Assembly: GCF_003628755.1 (NCBI RefSeq)
Contig: NZ_CP029256.1
Span: forward strand, 949,585 to 1,013,584
Length of the DNA stretch: 64,000 nucleotides
Reading direction: 5' to 3'
Origin: Christensenella minuta
Lineage (GTDB): Bacteria > Bacillota > Clostridia > Christensenellales > Christensenellaceae
The translations under genes were made by a program, and so were the position numbers. Below, piece after piece: positions 28,394 to 37,482 of this stretch. Every line of letters begins with the position of its first letter. Within the stretch, counting starts at the first letter, position 1. The notes below the pieces were generated by a model. The model did no database searches. It was given only the letters and a program-made list of their open reading frames with translations, and was not told the DNA's origin.

Positions 28394-29881
28394 TCAAACA
28401 AATTTTGATAGTTCTTCCGGGACTTGCCCCTTGGTTTTTGTACGGTCGTAATCCTTGCGCAACACCGCAAAAAATTCTCCCAAAGAAGATTCCGGCAGAT
28501 ACTTTTTTGCATATTCGATCAGCACAATGAACTGATTCTTTACACTCAGCGGCCGTGACGCATAGCCCTCCTGCTCACAGAAGGTATAGAATCGCTCATA
28601 GAGCTCAAACGGCTCTATAAGCTGGTTCTTTGTCAGGTAATCCAAAGCTTTTCTTGCCCGTCCCGTGTTGTAATAGCGATTCAGGATGCCTTCAACGCCC
28701 TTTAGCAACAGCAATTCCTCCGCCGAAATATCATTCGTCTGGATTACTTCGTACGGGGCATAGCTTCTATAGACGATTCCATATTTTTTCGCTTCCCGCC
28801 GCAGCGTGGTTCCGGGCAGCAGCTTTAAAAAGCCGAGCTGCAGCTTATCCGGATACAAACCGTATATTTCATTGAATGAATTTCGGAAACTATCCAGGCC
28901 TTCATAGGGGAGTCCCGCAATCAGGTCGAGATGCAGGTGAATATTGCCCTGTTCCCGAATTGCTTCCGCATTCCGCTTCAGCTTGTCGAGGTCCATCCGG
29001 CGCATAACAGCTTCCAGCGTATGCGGATTCGTTGTCTGTACTCCTGCTTCAAGCTGAATTTTACCAGCAGGCGCGCTGCGCAGCAGCGAGACCATTTCCT
29101 CATCCATAAGATCCAGCGCCACTTCAAAATGGAAACAGGTATCCCCTGTTTCTTCCACGGCAAACCGAATGATCTCCTTGGCCCGCGTCCGGTTGGCATT
29201 GAAAGTGCGGTCCGTAAACTTAACGAGCTTCGCTTCCTTTCGTGCGAAGGCCATGAGCTCATGCTTTACCCGGTCAAGGGACTTCTCCCGTACAGTTCCG
29301 CCAAGGCTTCCCGACATACAATAGGCGCAGGCAAACGGACAACCCCGTGACGACTCGTAATAGTAAAGCTTGTTTTCGTCGTATTCGTCCTCCGCTGCAA
29401 AGGGACCGGGCAGCAAGTTCATATTATTTACAATCCTGTAGCTCTGATCTCCGGTGCATTTTCCATTTTCTTGATACAATACCCCCGGCGTCTGGATCAC
29501 GTCTCCCCGTCCGATCTCCCCAAGCAACTCCCGCAGACTTTCCTCCGCCTCTCCACACACTACATAATCCACATATCCATGCCGGCTTTCCAGTATTTCT
29601 TTTGCATGGAACGATGCCTCTGGCCCTCCCATAATCACGATTATGCCAGGACGAGCTTTTTTAAGATCTTCCGCCAGCCGCAGCACATGTTCGATATTCC
29701 AGATATAACAGGAAAACGCAACGATCTCCGCCCTATAGGAAAGAATGCTGCGCAGGATGTTATGACTGTCCTGATTGATATTAAATTCCGCAAAGGGAAC
29801 AGAATTTATTGCGGATAGGGAGCGAACAGCAGGGTTGGTATGTACATAGCTTGAATTGACGGCAACTAAAAGCGTTTTCAT
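28394..29881 (-). CDS. B12-binding-domain radical SAM protein with C-terminal DUF4080
   Basis: A 495-residue protein. The N-terminal cobalamin-binding-like Rossmann domain (1-150) includes VIMGGPEASFH. The radical SAM domain has the [4Fe-4S] motif C181-X3-C185-X2-C188 in RGCPFACAYC. An alpha-helical C-terminal domain of the DUF4080 type completes it. The canonical cobalamin-binding DXHXXG is not evident. Substrates of this widespread anaerobe family are unknown. GGAGG five bases before the ATG at 29881 fixes the start. It is preceded by the terminator of the next operon and followed directly by the ctsR promoter. Confidence 0.87.
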   Translation of the reverse strand: MKTLLVAVNSSYVHTNPAVRSLSAINSVPFAEFNINQDSHNILRSILSYRAEIVAFSCYIWNIEHVLRLAEDLKKARPGIIVIMGGPEASFHAKEILESRHGYVDYVVCGEAEESLRELLGEIGRGDVIQTPGVLYQENGKCTGDQSYRIVNNMNLLPGPFAAEDEYDENKLYYYESSRGCPFACAYCMSGSLGGTVREKSLDRVKHELMAFARKEAKLVKFTDRTFNANRTRAKEIIRFAVEETGDTCFHFEVALDLMDEEMVSLLRSAPAGKIQLEAGVQTTNPHTLEAVMRRMDLDKLKRNAEAIREQGNIHLHLDLIAGLPYEGLDSFRNSFNEIYGLYPDKLQLGFLKLLPGTTLRREAKKYGIVYRSYAPYEVIQTNDISAEELLLLKGVEGILNRYYNTGRARKALDYLTKNQLIEPFELYERFYTFCEQEGYASRPLSVKNQFIVLIEYAKKYLPESSLGEFFAVLRKDYDRTKTKGQVPEELSKFV

Positions 29882-29919
29882 CCTTACCTCCATTTCGCAC
29901 CTGTTCCCGGTGCAATAAA

Positions 29920-29968
29920 AAAGCCGTCCGCTCCTTTTCCGTATAAAAGAAATAGCGCGTACGGCTTT
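29920..29968 (-). terminator. Terminator of the yjbQ-to-lipoprotein operon
   Basis: Arms AAAGCCGT (29920-29927) and ACGGCTTT (29961-29968) enclose a long loop with further partial pairing. TTTTTTATT follows on the minus strand. Confidence 0.8.
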
Positions 29969-29974
29969 GCCTGC

Positions 29975-31810
29975 TTATTTTTCAGTCTGAACGTAGGTTA
30001 CATAGAAGCTGTCTTCGTTCTGGCTGTAATAATTGATGATATAAATTTCTCCCGCATTCAATCCTGGCATGATCCGTTCTGTTTTGGAATACTCAAGCAC
30101 AGAAAGCTCCGCTGCCGAGATTGTATATTTTAAGATCGCGACCTGATACTCCGGCGTTACGCCTTCATAGGAATATGTCGTAAAATATAGAATATCGCTG
30201 CCGGCATCAAAACCAAGACTTGGACTTTCACCCTCTCCAATCCCCTGGATCACCTCGGTCTGCTCCCGTGTGGAAAGGTTTGTCATCACAATATTAAATG
30301 TTACCGATTCGCTGTCTTCCCCTGCCTCGACGACTGGAACGACCGCCGCAATATTATTTCCGTCCGGCGATACTGCAAAATCAATCCCTTGTGCCACTAC
30401 TTCCCGCTCTTCCGTAGCCGTATCTACTGAATATATCTCTTGGGCTTCCTTATCCACAAAATAAATTTTCCCACCCACCAGCGTGATCTTGCTGTCAGCC
30501 CCGGGCGTATCGCCGCCAATGGCATCTACACGGCTGCCCGCTTCTTTGGAAAAATCATATTTCACAAGCTGCAGCGCATTGGCCCCCTGCGCCGTGCCAA
30601 GGCCGGACATCGCATAGACAACAGGCCTTTCGGCGTCCCATGCAAAGGAGGTCGTAATCGTTCCGAGTCCCTCCTCGCCAAGATTGTGCAGAATATTTTC
30701 CTGCATATCATAAACATAGAGTACTTTGTTCTCGATTCCGGAATCCAGTATGCCAATATACCGTCCATCCGCCGATACTGCCGCTTTCTCCACACTGTAG
30801 AAATCGGGAAGCTCAAGCTGCGTTTTTTTACCGTTTGTTTCGATCACCCACAGCTTTTCTTTTAATACCTGTTCCATGTCTTCTCCGCTGTTTGGGACAT
30901 AGGAGCGGGCATAGATAATATTTCCCTGGCTGGTGGTGCAAAGATAGCGCCCGTTTTCCACCAAAACCGGAAGTGCTGTCGGGGTCCCGTCCTTCAACAC
31001 AACGGGTTCCTCTTTGACAGACTCAGTATCCGCGTCTTTATTGTAAGGAGGAAGAGCGTCCGTATTCATCGTAAACGAATAAGCTTTTTTGGCCGGCACT
31101 GTATTGGCAATTTTTAGATCAATCTCCTCCGCAAGTTTCTTTGCGGAAGCCTCGTCCTTAAGCGGGGCGGAAATCAGCATGATATCGGAAAGCCCGTCGC
31201 ACATCGTAGGCGTAAGCCCCGTATCTTCCGGGATCAGGTTTTGTTCATAGGCCTCATACGCGTTCAAGCCTACAAAATAAGCCTCCCGGCCCGCTTGTGG
31301 CTGTGGAGTAAGGTTAAGAACCAGCTTATCGCCGTCTTCCTTTACCGTCGCTTCAACATCTTCGTTCAGCTGGAAAAACACAGATATCTTGCCCTGGCTG
31401 TCTGAATGAATCGTGCTAAACACTCCATATAATACGCTGTTATTATACGTTTCGTTATTTCCGGCGTAATCCCAATAGTTCACGGAAATATCCACCTGCA
31501 TCCGATACGGCGCAGAAAGCATCTGTATGCTATATTCCGGAACAGCGGATATTTTCGATTCATCCACTCCTGCAACACGTGAGCCATTGAGGAAATACAT
31601 CGTGATAACCGTGTTCTCTCCCTGCTGTTCCACATTGATATCCTTCAGGTTCACGGCATCGCCAAGGGAGGCATCCCCACCCGCAACAGTTCCCTTTACC
31701 TGTTTTCCCTCCGCATCCGTTGCAGAAGGGAGTCCTTCCTGTGCGCAGGCGATCAATAACAGCGGTACTATTAAAATCAAAATCAGGATAACACTGGCTT
31801 TTTTCCGCAT
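29975..31810 (-). CDS. Large lipoprotein with beta-propeller-like repeats
   Basis: A 611-residue protein. A signal peptide with hydrophobic core ILILILIVPLLLIAC ends in a lipobox at Cys22, so it should be anchored on the outer face of the membrane. Residues 50-190 resemble an AMIN/GerMN-like beta domain. Residues 290-560 contain repeated YxxDxxxxE and SPDGN/SADGR segments, typical of WD40/TolB-like propellers. No catalytic motif is recognised. It is the last gene of a six-gene operon that also holds S-adenosylhomocysteine recycling and lipid/sugar genes. A sensor or binding role is a guess. Confidence 0.75.
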   Translation of the reverse strand: MRKKASVILILILIVPLLLIACAQEGLPSATDAEGKQVKGTVAGGDASLGDAVNLKDINVEQQGENTVITMYFLNGSRVAGVDESKISAVPEYSIQMLSAPYRMQVDISVNYWDYAGNNETYNNSVLYGVFSTIHSDSQGKISVFFQLNEDVEATVKEDGDKLVLNLTPQPQAGREAYFVGLNAYEAYEQNLIPEDTGLTPTMCDGLSDIMLISAPLKDEASAKKLAEEIDLKIANTVPAKKAYSFTMNTDALPPYNKDADTESVKEEPVVLKDGTPTALPVLVENGRYLCTTSQGNIIYARSYVPNSGEDMEQVLKEKLWVIETNGKKTQLELPDFYSVEKAAVSADGRYIGILDSGIENKVLYVYDMQENILHNLGEEGLGTITTSFAWDAERPVVYAMSGLGTAQGANALQLVKYDFSKEAGSRVDAIGGDTPGADSKITLVGGKIYFVDKEAQEIYSVDTATEEREVVAQGIDFAVSPDGNNIAAVVPVVEAGEDSESVTFNIVMTNLSTREQTEVIQGIGEGESPSLGFDAGSDILYFTTYSYEGVTPEYQVAILKYTISAAELSVLEYSKTERIMPGLNAGEIYIINYYSQNEDSFYVTYVQTEK

Positions 31811-31822
31811 GAATTTCTACCT

Positions 31823-33106
31823 TTAAATCTTTTTCATTATTTCTGCATATTCTGCGAGCTTTGCCTTTACTTCCCCAATATCCGCAAATGCAAATTTCCC
31901 ATCTTCATAGATAACGTCTCCGCCGACCATTGTCATACACACGTCCGCGTCGCTGCCTGCGTACACAAGCAACGATACATCGTCATAATCCGGCGTATAA
32001 CGAATCCCCGCCGTATCTATCATAACAAGGTCCGCGTCCTTGCCCGCTTCAACAATTCCACTGTCCAAGCCGAGCGCTTCCGCGCCGTAACGCGTAGCTA
32101 ACTTCAATGTTTGCGCGGCAGGCATCGCTTTGGGATCATAGGTCGTTCCTTTTTGCAGGAAGGAGGCATAAGTCATCTCTTCCCACATGGACAGCTTATT
32201 GTTGGAAGCGGCGCCATCCGTTCCCAGCGTTACCCTGACGCCCTTTCGCATCATTTTTTCCAGCGGGGCGATCCCGCTTGCAAGCTTCAAGTTGCTTTTG
32301 GGGCACGAAAGCACCGTAGCACCGAACTCTGCCATTAACTCCATATCATGTTCACTCACCCATACACAATGCGCGGCATAAAACGGTACGCCGAGCAATC
32401 CGGTTTTCCGGCACAGCTCAATCGGAGTCATCCCTTGTTCTTTCATACACGTTTCATGTTCGCCGCGCGTCTCGGATACATGCATATGCACCCCGGTGCC
32501 AAGCTCCTCTGCCATTTGCGCAATTTGCTCCAGCATCCCGTTGTTTACCGTATATTGCGCATGCGGCGACAGGAAAACTTTCAGCCGTCCTTGGCCGTTA
32601 TATTTCTCAAACAGCTCTTTGCTTTCCGCCAGCATTCGTTCGCCCACGCCGGGCGCAGGGGTCACCACCGCACGCGAAAGGACCCCACGCAGGCCGCTTT
32701 CCCGTGCCGCCCTGGCAATGGAATCGACGAAAAAATACATCTCGTTGAAAGCAACCACTCCTGCGGCCGCAAGCTCGCACATTGCGGCCATACTTGCCCA
32801 ATAAGCGCTTTCCTTCGTAAGCTTATCCTCTGCGGGGAAAATCCGCGTATTCAGCCATGTCATCAGGTCAAGATCATCCGCATAGGAACGAAAGAGGTTC
32901 ATGGGAACATGGGTATGCATATTCGCAAATCCAGGCATTACGATATTCCCGTGCGCGTCGATCACGCGCTCTGCGGAGAACTCAGGCGCATCCTTTCCCG
33001 GTCCTGCGTAAGCGATCTTTCCATCCTTTACCTGTATCGTCGCATCCCGCACCACTTCATCCCTGTCATTATTCGTAACCAGTGCCGCATGGCGTATTTC
33101 TATCAT
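31823..33106 (-). CDS. mtaD: 5'-methylthioadenosine/S-adenosylhomocysteine deaminase-type amidohydrolase
   Basis: A 427-residue metal-dependent amidohydrolase. The zinc ligands appear in order: HTHVPMN (HXH), HMHVSETRGEH, AAHCVWV and GTDGAASNN. This set and the NLKLASGIAPL segment are typical of MtaD/SAH deaminases, which convert SAH or adenosine derivatives to inosine forms. It follows ahcY by four bases, so it can deaminate SAH itself or the adenosine from AhcY and pull the reaction forward. GGAG nine bases upstream supports the ATG at 33106; the ATG at 33121 overlaps ahcY without a ribosome binding site. Confidence 0.88.
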   Translation of the reverse strand: MIEIRHAALVTNNDRDEVVRDATIQVKDGKIAYAGPGKDAPEFSAERVIDAHGNIVMPGFANMHTHVPMNLFRSYADDLDLMTWLNTRIFPAEDKLTKESAYWASMAAMCELAAAGVVAFNEMYFFVDSIARAARESGLRGVLSRAVVTPAPGVGERMLAESKELFEKYNGQGRLKVFLSPHAQYTVNNGMLEQIAQMAEELGTGVHMHVSETRGEHETCMKEQGMTPIELCRKTGLLGVPFYAAHCVWVSEHDMELMAEFGATVLSCPKSNLKLASGIAPLEKMMRKGVRVTLGTDGAASNNKLSMWEEMTYASFLQKGTTYDPKAMPAAQTLKLATRYGAEALGLDSGIVEAGKDADLVMIDTAGIRYTPDYDDVSLLVYAGSDADVCMTMVGGDVIYEDGKFAFADIGEVKAKLAEYAEIMKKI

Positions 33107-33110
33107 GGTT

Positions 33111-34349
33111 TCAGTCTCCATATAAATATTTATGTTGCTCCGGCGTCAGCACATCCACCGCGCCGCCCATCGCTTTCAGCTTTCTCACAGCTACGCTGTA
33201 ATCGATGTCCTCGGGCAGATTCATAAGGCCCGGCCTCATAGAGCTGTGATTTTCCCTGATATACTTCTGCGCAAGGAACTGCAGTGCAAAACTCATGTCC
33301 ATAATCTCCGCCGGATGCCCGTCACCTGACGCCAGATTCACGAGACGGCCCCCCGCGATCACATTCAGCACCCTTCCATCCTTTTGCACATAGCCTTCCA
33401 CATTGCTGCGCATTTCAACGACTTTTTCACTCATCTCCGCAAGCTCGGAAACCTTGACCTCGCAGTCAAAATGCCCGGCGTTCGCAAGGAGCACACCATC
33501 CTTCATTTTATCGAAATGACGACCCACAATAACATCCTCGCAGCCTGTAACGGTAACGAAGATATCTCCAAGCGCCGCCGCATCGTTCATACTCATCACA
33601 TCGAAACCGTCCATCAGAGCTTCCGTCGCCTTAATGTGGTCGATCTCCGTTACAATCACGCGCGCGCCAAGTGCGGCAGCCCGTTTGGCAACGCCCTTTC
33701 CGCACCAGCCATAACCTGCAACTACCACACGTTTTCCTGCGACGATCAGGTTCGTCGTACGCATGATGCCGTCCCAGACGGATTGACCTGTCCCGTAGCG
33801 GTTGTCAAACATATACTTGCACTGCGCGTCGTTAACGGGAATCACCGGTATCTTGAGCTCTCCGGCTTTTTCCATCGCCTTGAGCCGCAGCACGCCTGTC
33901 GTTGTTTCCTCGCTCGCGCCGATGACCCCCGCGAGAAGTTCCGGAAATTCTTCATGCAGCATGGTGATTACATCGCCGCCATCGTCAACGATCAAATTCG
34001 GTTCTGTTTCCAACGCACTTCTGATGTGGGATTCATACTGCTCCATTGTTTCACCGTGGATCGCATACACGTCTGCGCCACCCTCTACAAGCGCCGCAAC
34101 CACGTCATCCTGCGTGGATAACGGATTGGACGCACAAGCCGCGACCTTGGCGCCGCATGCCTGTATCACCTGGATCAGGTACGCCGTTTTAGCCTCCAGA
34201 TGGCAACATACACACATCCGATAACCATCAAACGGTTTCTGCGGCGCGAACTCCTCCTCAAAGCTCTTCAACACGGGCATATACCGTTTAACCCACTCAA
34301 TTTTCTGCCTGCCCGAAGGAGCAAGCTTAATGTTCCTGATATCGCTCAT
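33111..34349 (-). CDS. ahcY: Adenosylhomocysteinase (SAH hydrolase)
   Basis: AhcY splits S-adenosylhomocysteine into homocysteine and adenosine, clearing the by-product of methyl transfer. The 412-residue protein has CVCCHLEAKTA, SNPLSTQDDV, PVNDAQCKYMFDNRYGTGQS, the NAD-binding VVVAGYGWCGKGVA and NAGHFDCEV. The length fits the shorter archaeal/bacterial form without the long insertion. The start overlaps the galU stop (ATGA). Confidence 0.95.
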   Translation of the reverse strand: MSDIRNIKLAPSGRQKIEWVKRYMPVLKSFEEEFAPQKPFDGYRMCVCCHLEAKTAYLIQVIQACGAKVAACASNPLSTQDDVVAALVEGGADVYAIHGETMEQYESHIRSALETEPNLIVDDGGDVITMLHEEFPELLAGVIGASEETTTGVLRLKAMEKAGELKIPVIPVNDAQCKYMFDNRYGTGQSVWDGIMRTTNLIVAGKRVVVAGYGWCGKGVAKRAAALGARVIVTEIDHIKATEALMDGFDVMSMNDAAALGDIFVTVTGCEDVIVGRHFDKMKDGVLLANAGHFDCEVKVSELAEMSEKVVEMRSNVEGYVQKDGRVLNVIAGGRLVNLASGDGHPAEIMDMSFALQFLAQKYIRENHSSMRPGLMNLPEDIDYSVAVRKLKAMGGAVDVLTPEQHKYLYGD

Positions 34350-35218
34350 TTCATCTCTCCTATTAATTCCTTTAAGTATTCCGCGAAATCCTCCCGGAGG
34401 TCCTCCCTGTCGAGCGCAAACTCGCAGGTCGCCTTCAGAAAGCCAAGCTTATCGCCTACATCATAACGCTTTCCCTCGAACTCATACGCGTAAATCGCTT
34501 CCGTCTCTCTCAGCCTTCTGATCGCGTCCGTAAGCTGGATTTCCCCGCCCTTCCCCGGCGGAGTGTTTTCAATCGCCTCGAATATTCCCGGGGTGAGAAC
34601 ATACCGCCCCAGAATTGCAATATCGGACGGCGCGTGTTCCGGGCCGGGTTTTTCGACAAGATCGGAAACCCGGTGCATCCTCCCTTCCGGATCGTCCGTA
34701 GCAACCACGCCGTATTTATCGGTATCTTCAATATTCACCCGCTGAACGCCAAGTACGGTGGACCCGCATTCCTCATAGGCATCCATAAGCTGCCCGAGCG
34801 CGGGCCTGTCTCCCTTTACCACGTCGTCTCCCAAAATCACGCCAAACGGTTCGCTGCCAATAAAGTCCCTTGCCGTAAGAATCGCATGACCGAGCCCGAG
34901 GGGCTCTTTCTGCCGCACATACATCACGTTTACCATGCTGGCAATATCTTCCACAAGCTGCAGCAGTTCGCATTTGTTTTTCTTCGTCAGTTCCAGCTCC
35001 AGCTCGATCGATTTATCGAAATGATCCTCGATCGCCCGTTTGCTCCTGCCCGTAATAATTACAATACTTTCAATTCCGCTCGCAACCGCTTCTTCAACGA
35101 TATATTGAATGGTCGGCTTATCCACGATGGGGAGCATTTCCTTTGGCTGTGCCTTTGTCGCAGGCAAAAAACGCGTTCCAAGTCCTGCAGCGGGAATAAC
35201 AGCCTTCCTGATTTTCAT
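34346..35218 (-). CDS. galU: UTP-glucose-1-phosphate uridylyltransferase
   Basis: GalU makes UDP-glucose for glycolipids, polysaccharides and teichoic acids. The 290-residue nucleotidyltransferase has the N-terminal PAAGLGTRFLPATK with the catalytic region, KEMLPIVDKPTIQYIVEEA and FGVILGDDVV. GGAGG precedes the ATG. It overlaps both neighbours by 4 bp (plsC upstream, ahcY downstream), marking a tightly coupled operon. Confidence 0.96.
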   Translation of the reverse strand: MKIRKAVIPAAGLGTRFLPATKAQPKEMLPIVDKPTIQYIVEEAVASGIESIVIITGRSKRAIEDHFDKSIELELELTKKNKCELLQLVEDIASMVNVMYVRQKEPLGLGHAILTARDFIGSEPFGVILGDDVVKGDRPALGQLMDAYEECGSTVLGVQRVNIEDTDKYGVVATDDPEGRMHRVSDLVEKPGPEHAPSDIAILGRYVLTPGIFEAIENTPPGKGGEIQLTDAIRRLRETEAIYAYEFEGKRYDVGDKLGFLKATCEFALDREDLREDFAEYLKELIGEMK

Positions 35219-36027
35219 TTTTCGAGTCCTCCATAATATTCATCCAGCATTTCCTGCATCTTTTCCCTCACATACCTGCACATCAGTACCGTCTGCTTTG
35301 GAGGTTTCAGCCCCTCCGCTCCCGGAACATCTTTCAGATAAATGGGCTTCCCAACAACCAGCTTCACCTTTTGGGGCTTGGGAAAAACAAACACCATCGG
35401 CAGTACGGGGACATTATTTTTCACAGCAAAATGAAACGCGCCATTTTTGAATTTCCGCAGCTCCCTTGAATAGGGCGCAATCTCCCCCTCGGGATACATA
35501 TGCACTTTGCGCGTCGTATGCTGGAGCACATCATTCATCTGCTCGGAGAAATGTTCAAAATTTTTTAGATCGGACGGCAGCGGAACCCCTCGCAGCACAC
35601 GCACAAGGCCGCCTATTATAAACGCTTCAAAATTATGCTTCAAAGCGACAAAATAAGGCGCGCTCGGGTAAAACACATAAGTAAGCATTGGCGAATCCAT
35701 GTTGTGCACATGGTTTGCCACCGTGATCGCAGACGTTTTTTTTACCAGCTTGGCGTTCTTTTTATCGATCACGCCAAACCCCCAGCGGATCTTAAAAAAC
35801 AGATATCCGAAAGGCATTCCTACAAACATCGCAAAATAATATAGAAAGCGCAGGCCCCAGTTTTTTGTAACATACTGGTAATCCTCATCAAGGTGCAGCT
35901 TGATCGGCGCCCACATACGTTCCGCCGGCCCCTTCCTGCGCGGCTTTTCTCTTTCCCGCAGTTTCTCCAGTTCCGGCTTTTGTTCGCCTTCCTCCGGCTT
36001 TTGAAGTTCTTCCTTCGTCGGTTTCAA
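35215..36027 (-). CDS. 1-acyl-sn-glycerol-3-phosphate acyltransferase (PlsC-type)
   Basis: A 270-residue acyltransferase with a charged, proline-rich N-terminal extension (1-45) and one hydrophobic segment at about 60-82. The acyltransferase motifs are HVHNMD (HX4D) and YPEGE in MYPEGEIAPYS. It should acylate lysophosphatidic acid or a related glycerolipid at the inner membrane face. The start is a TTG at 36027 with AGGAG eight bases upstream; no ATG is available in frame nearby. It starts four bases after the yjbQ stop. Confidence 0.87.
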   Translation of the reverse strand: MKPTKEELQKPEEGEQKPELEKLREREKPRRKGPAERMWAPIKLHLDEDYQYVTKNWGLRFLYYFAMFVGMPFGYLFFKIRWGFGVIDKKNAKLVKKTSAITVANHVHNMDSPMLTYVFYPSAPYFVALKHNFEAFIIGGLVRVLRGVPLPSDLKNFEHFSEQMNDVLQHTTRKVHMYPEGEIAPYSRELRKFKNGAFHFAVKNNVPVLPMVFVFPKPQKVKLVVGKPIYLKDVPGAEGLKPPKQTVLMCRYVREKMQEMLDEYYGGLEK

Positions 36028-36031
36028 AAGG

Positions 36032-36448
36032 TCATTCTCCTATTATCTTAATCAAAACGCGCTTTTTGCGCTTTCCGTCAAACTCGCCATAAAATATTTG
36101 TTCCCACGTTCCAAAATCAAGACGCCCATCCGTAACTGCCACAACGACCTCACGCCCCATCACGGTACGTTTCATATGCGCGTCTGCATTATCTTCGTAG
36201 CCATTGTGGGCATATTGACTATAAGGCTTTTCCGGCGCGAGACGCTCGAGCCATTTTTCAAAATCAGCATGCAGGCCGCTTTCATCGTCATTGATAAAAA
36301 CGCTTGCCGTTATATTCATGGCATTTACAAGACACAGGCCTTCCTTGATGCCGCTCACCCGGAGTGCTTTTTCCACCTGAGGTGTAATATTCAAAAGCTG
36401 CCTGCGCTGCGGAACTTCAAATTCCAATACTTCACGATAGCTTTTCAT
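36032..36448 (-). CDS. YjbQ (UPF0047) family protein
   Basis: A 138-residue single-domain protein of the UPF0047 family, first gene of the operon. It contains the conserved [27 protein letters not shown] and the final [20 protein letters not shown]. Some members have weak thiamine-phosphate synthase activity, but the true role is unsettled. GAGGAGG six bases before the ATG is a strong site. Functional links to the downstream lipid and sugar genes are not apparent. Confidence 0.88.
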   Translation of the reverse strand: MKSYREVLEFEVPQRRQLLNITPQVEKALRVSGIKEGLCLVNAMNITASVFINDDESGLHADFEKWLERLAPEKPYSQYAHNGYEDNADAHMKRTVMGREVVVAVTDGRLDFGTWEQIFYGEFDGKRKKRVLIKIIGE

Positions 36449-36514
36449 TTGCTTCCTCCTCTTGCCGCTACAGATATTATATTATACCATAGCACGCCTG
36501 TATTTCCAAGAAAA

Positions 36515-36542
36515 AACGCCCGCGGGTTTCCCCGCAGACGTT
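36515..36542 (-). terminator. Terminator after the membrane-protein gene
   Basis: A stem around a TTTC loop with GCGGG/CCCGC core and two C-A mismatches, followed by TTTTTT on the minus strand. It separates the acyl-CoA synthetase operon from the yjbQ operon. Confidence 0.75.
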
Positions 36543-36563
36543 CTTGCAATGTTAGTCTCTTCG

Positions 36564-37460
36564 TTATTTTTCCTCGGCTTCTTCTACAACAATCTCGGTC
36601 TCTACGATTACGGAATCAGTACTCTGCAGAGTCTGCGCGGCTTCCTCCACCGCTTCATCGATCTGTTTTTCCGCTTCGATGATCGCTTCGCCCTCCGTGG
36701 CCAGCTCCTCTACCTCGTCCGCGATTTCGTCCACGCGCGCTTCAATGCGCTCTACGATCCCGGCTTCTTCATCGGTCATGCCGATCATGTGACAATCAAA
36801 TTTTCTGCGGCTAAGCGTCACATAGAAATAGAAGACGCACATCAGCGTACAGGCAAGCGCGGTCGTAATCATAAAGATATACTGGTAAATATAAACCGCC
36901 TGCATCGTCCCCAGCATGTCGAGCATCGATTTCATCTGCGTCATAACATTTGAAACCAGCATAATCGTCATCGCGGCCGAAACCAGCATACATACCAGCG
37001 AGACCATATTGGCCTTTTTGCGGCGGTTGTCATCCCATTGCACGATCAGTGCGACCGAAGCGACGGACAGCGCCACATAGGGCGCATAGGTGGCAAAAAA
37101 TGCGATGACCTGATCCGTAGACGTAAAACTCGAAAGCTGTGCCAGATTCCCGTAAAAACCTGCGCTTCCAAGCATAGCCAAAAGGAACGTGCCCCACACA
37201 AACATTTTTGCGAAAAATTCACGCATATTTTTCAGCGCTAGCACCACTATCATTAAAACGACAATGCAGGCAACCATCAAACCGCCGTACAAATACAGAT
37301 AGTAAAGAACCATCTGGAAATTCAGCGATAATCCGGAAGCCGCCGCCGCGCCGCTAAGGTACCCGCCAAAGCCTATAAAATAGGCCGCGCAGGTCGCAAG
37401 TATAATAATTGCCAGAATAATAAACGGTGCTTTTTTTGTTTGGTTTGTCTTTGCTTCCAT
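36564..37460 (-). CDS. Six-segment membrane protein with acidic helical tail
   Basis: A 298-residue protein not recognised as a named family. About six hydrophobic segments are visible (near 12-34, 50-75, 86-107, 115-140, 151-172, 187-211). They are followed by a cytoplasmic tail (225-298) very rich in Glu, Ala and Ile that looks like a long helix or coiled coil. It follows the acyl-CoA synthetase by 22 bases and precedes a terminator, so it is the third gene of that operon. A role in substrate uptake or membrane organisation cannot be told from sequence. Confidence 0.72.
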   Translation of the reverse strand: MEAKTNQTKKAPFIILAIIILATCAAYFIGFGGYLSGAAAASGLSLNFQMVLYYLYLYGGLMVACIVVLMIVVLALKNMREFFAKMFVWGTFLLAMLGSAGFYGNLAQLSSFTSTDQVIAFFATYAPYVALSVASVALIVQWDDNRRKKANMVSLVCMLVSAAMTIMLVSNVMTQMKSMLDMLGTMQAVYIYQYIFMITTALACTLMCVFYFYVTLSRRKFDCHMIGMTDEEAGIVERIEARVDEIADEVEELATEGEAIIEAEKQIDEAVEEAAQTLQSTDSVIVETEIVVEEAEEK

Positions 37461-37482
37461 TAGTTTTCCCTTTCCTGAAACT

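Noticed and set aside
32348-33226. 292-codon plus-strand open frame opposite the amidohydrolase and ahcY end
   Set aside because: Composition (many His, Arg, Cys) is typical of an antisense shadow; both genes on the other strand are certain.
33000-36560. SAH riboswitch for ahcY
   Set aside because: ahcY is internal to an operon with a 4-bp overlap, and the short operon leader shows no recognisable aptamer.
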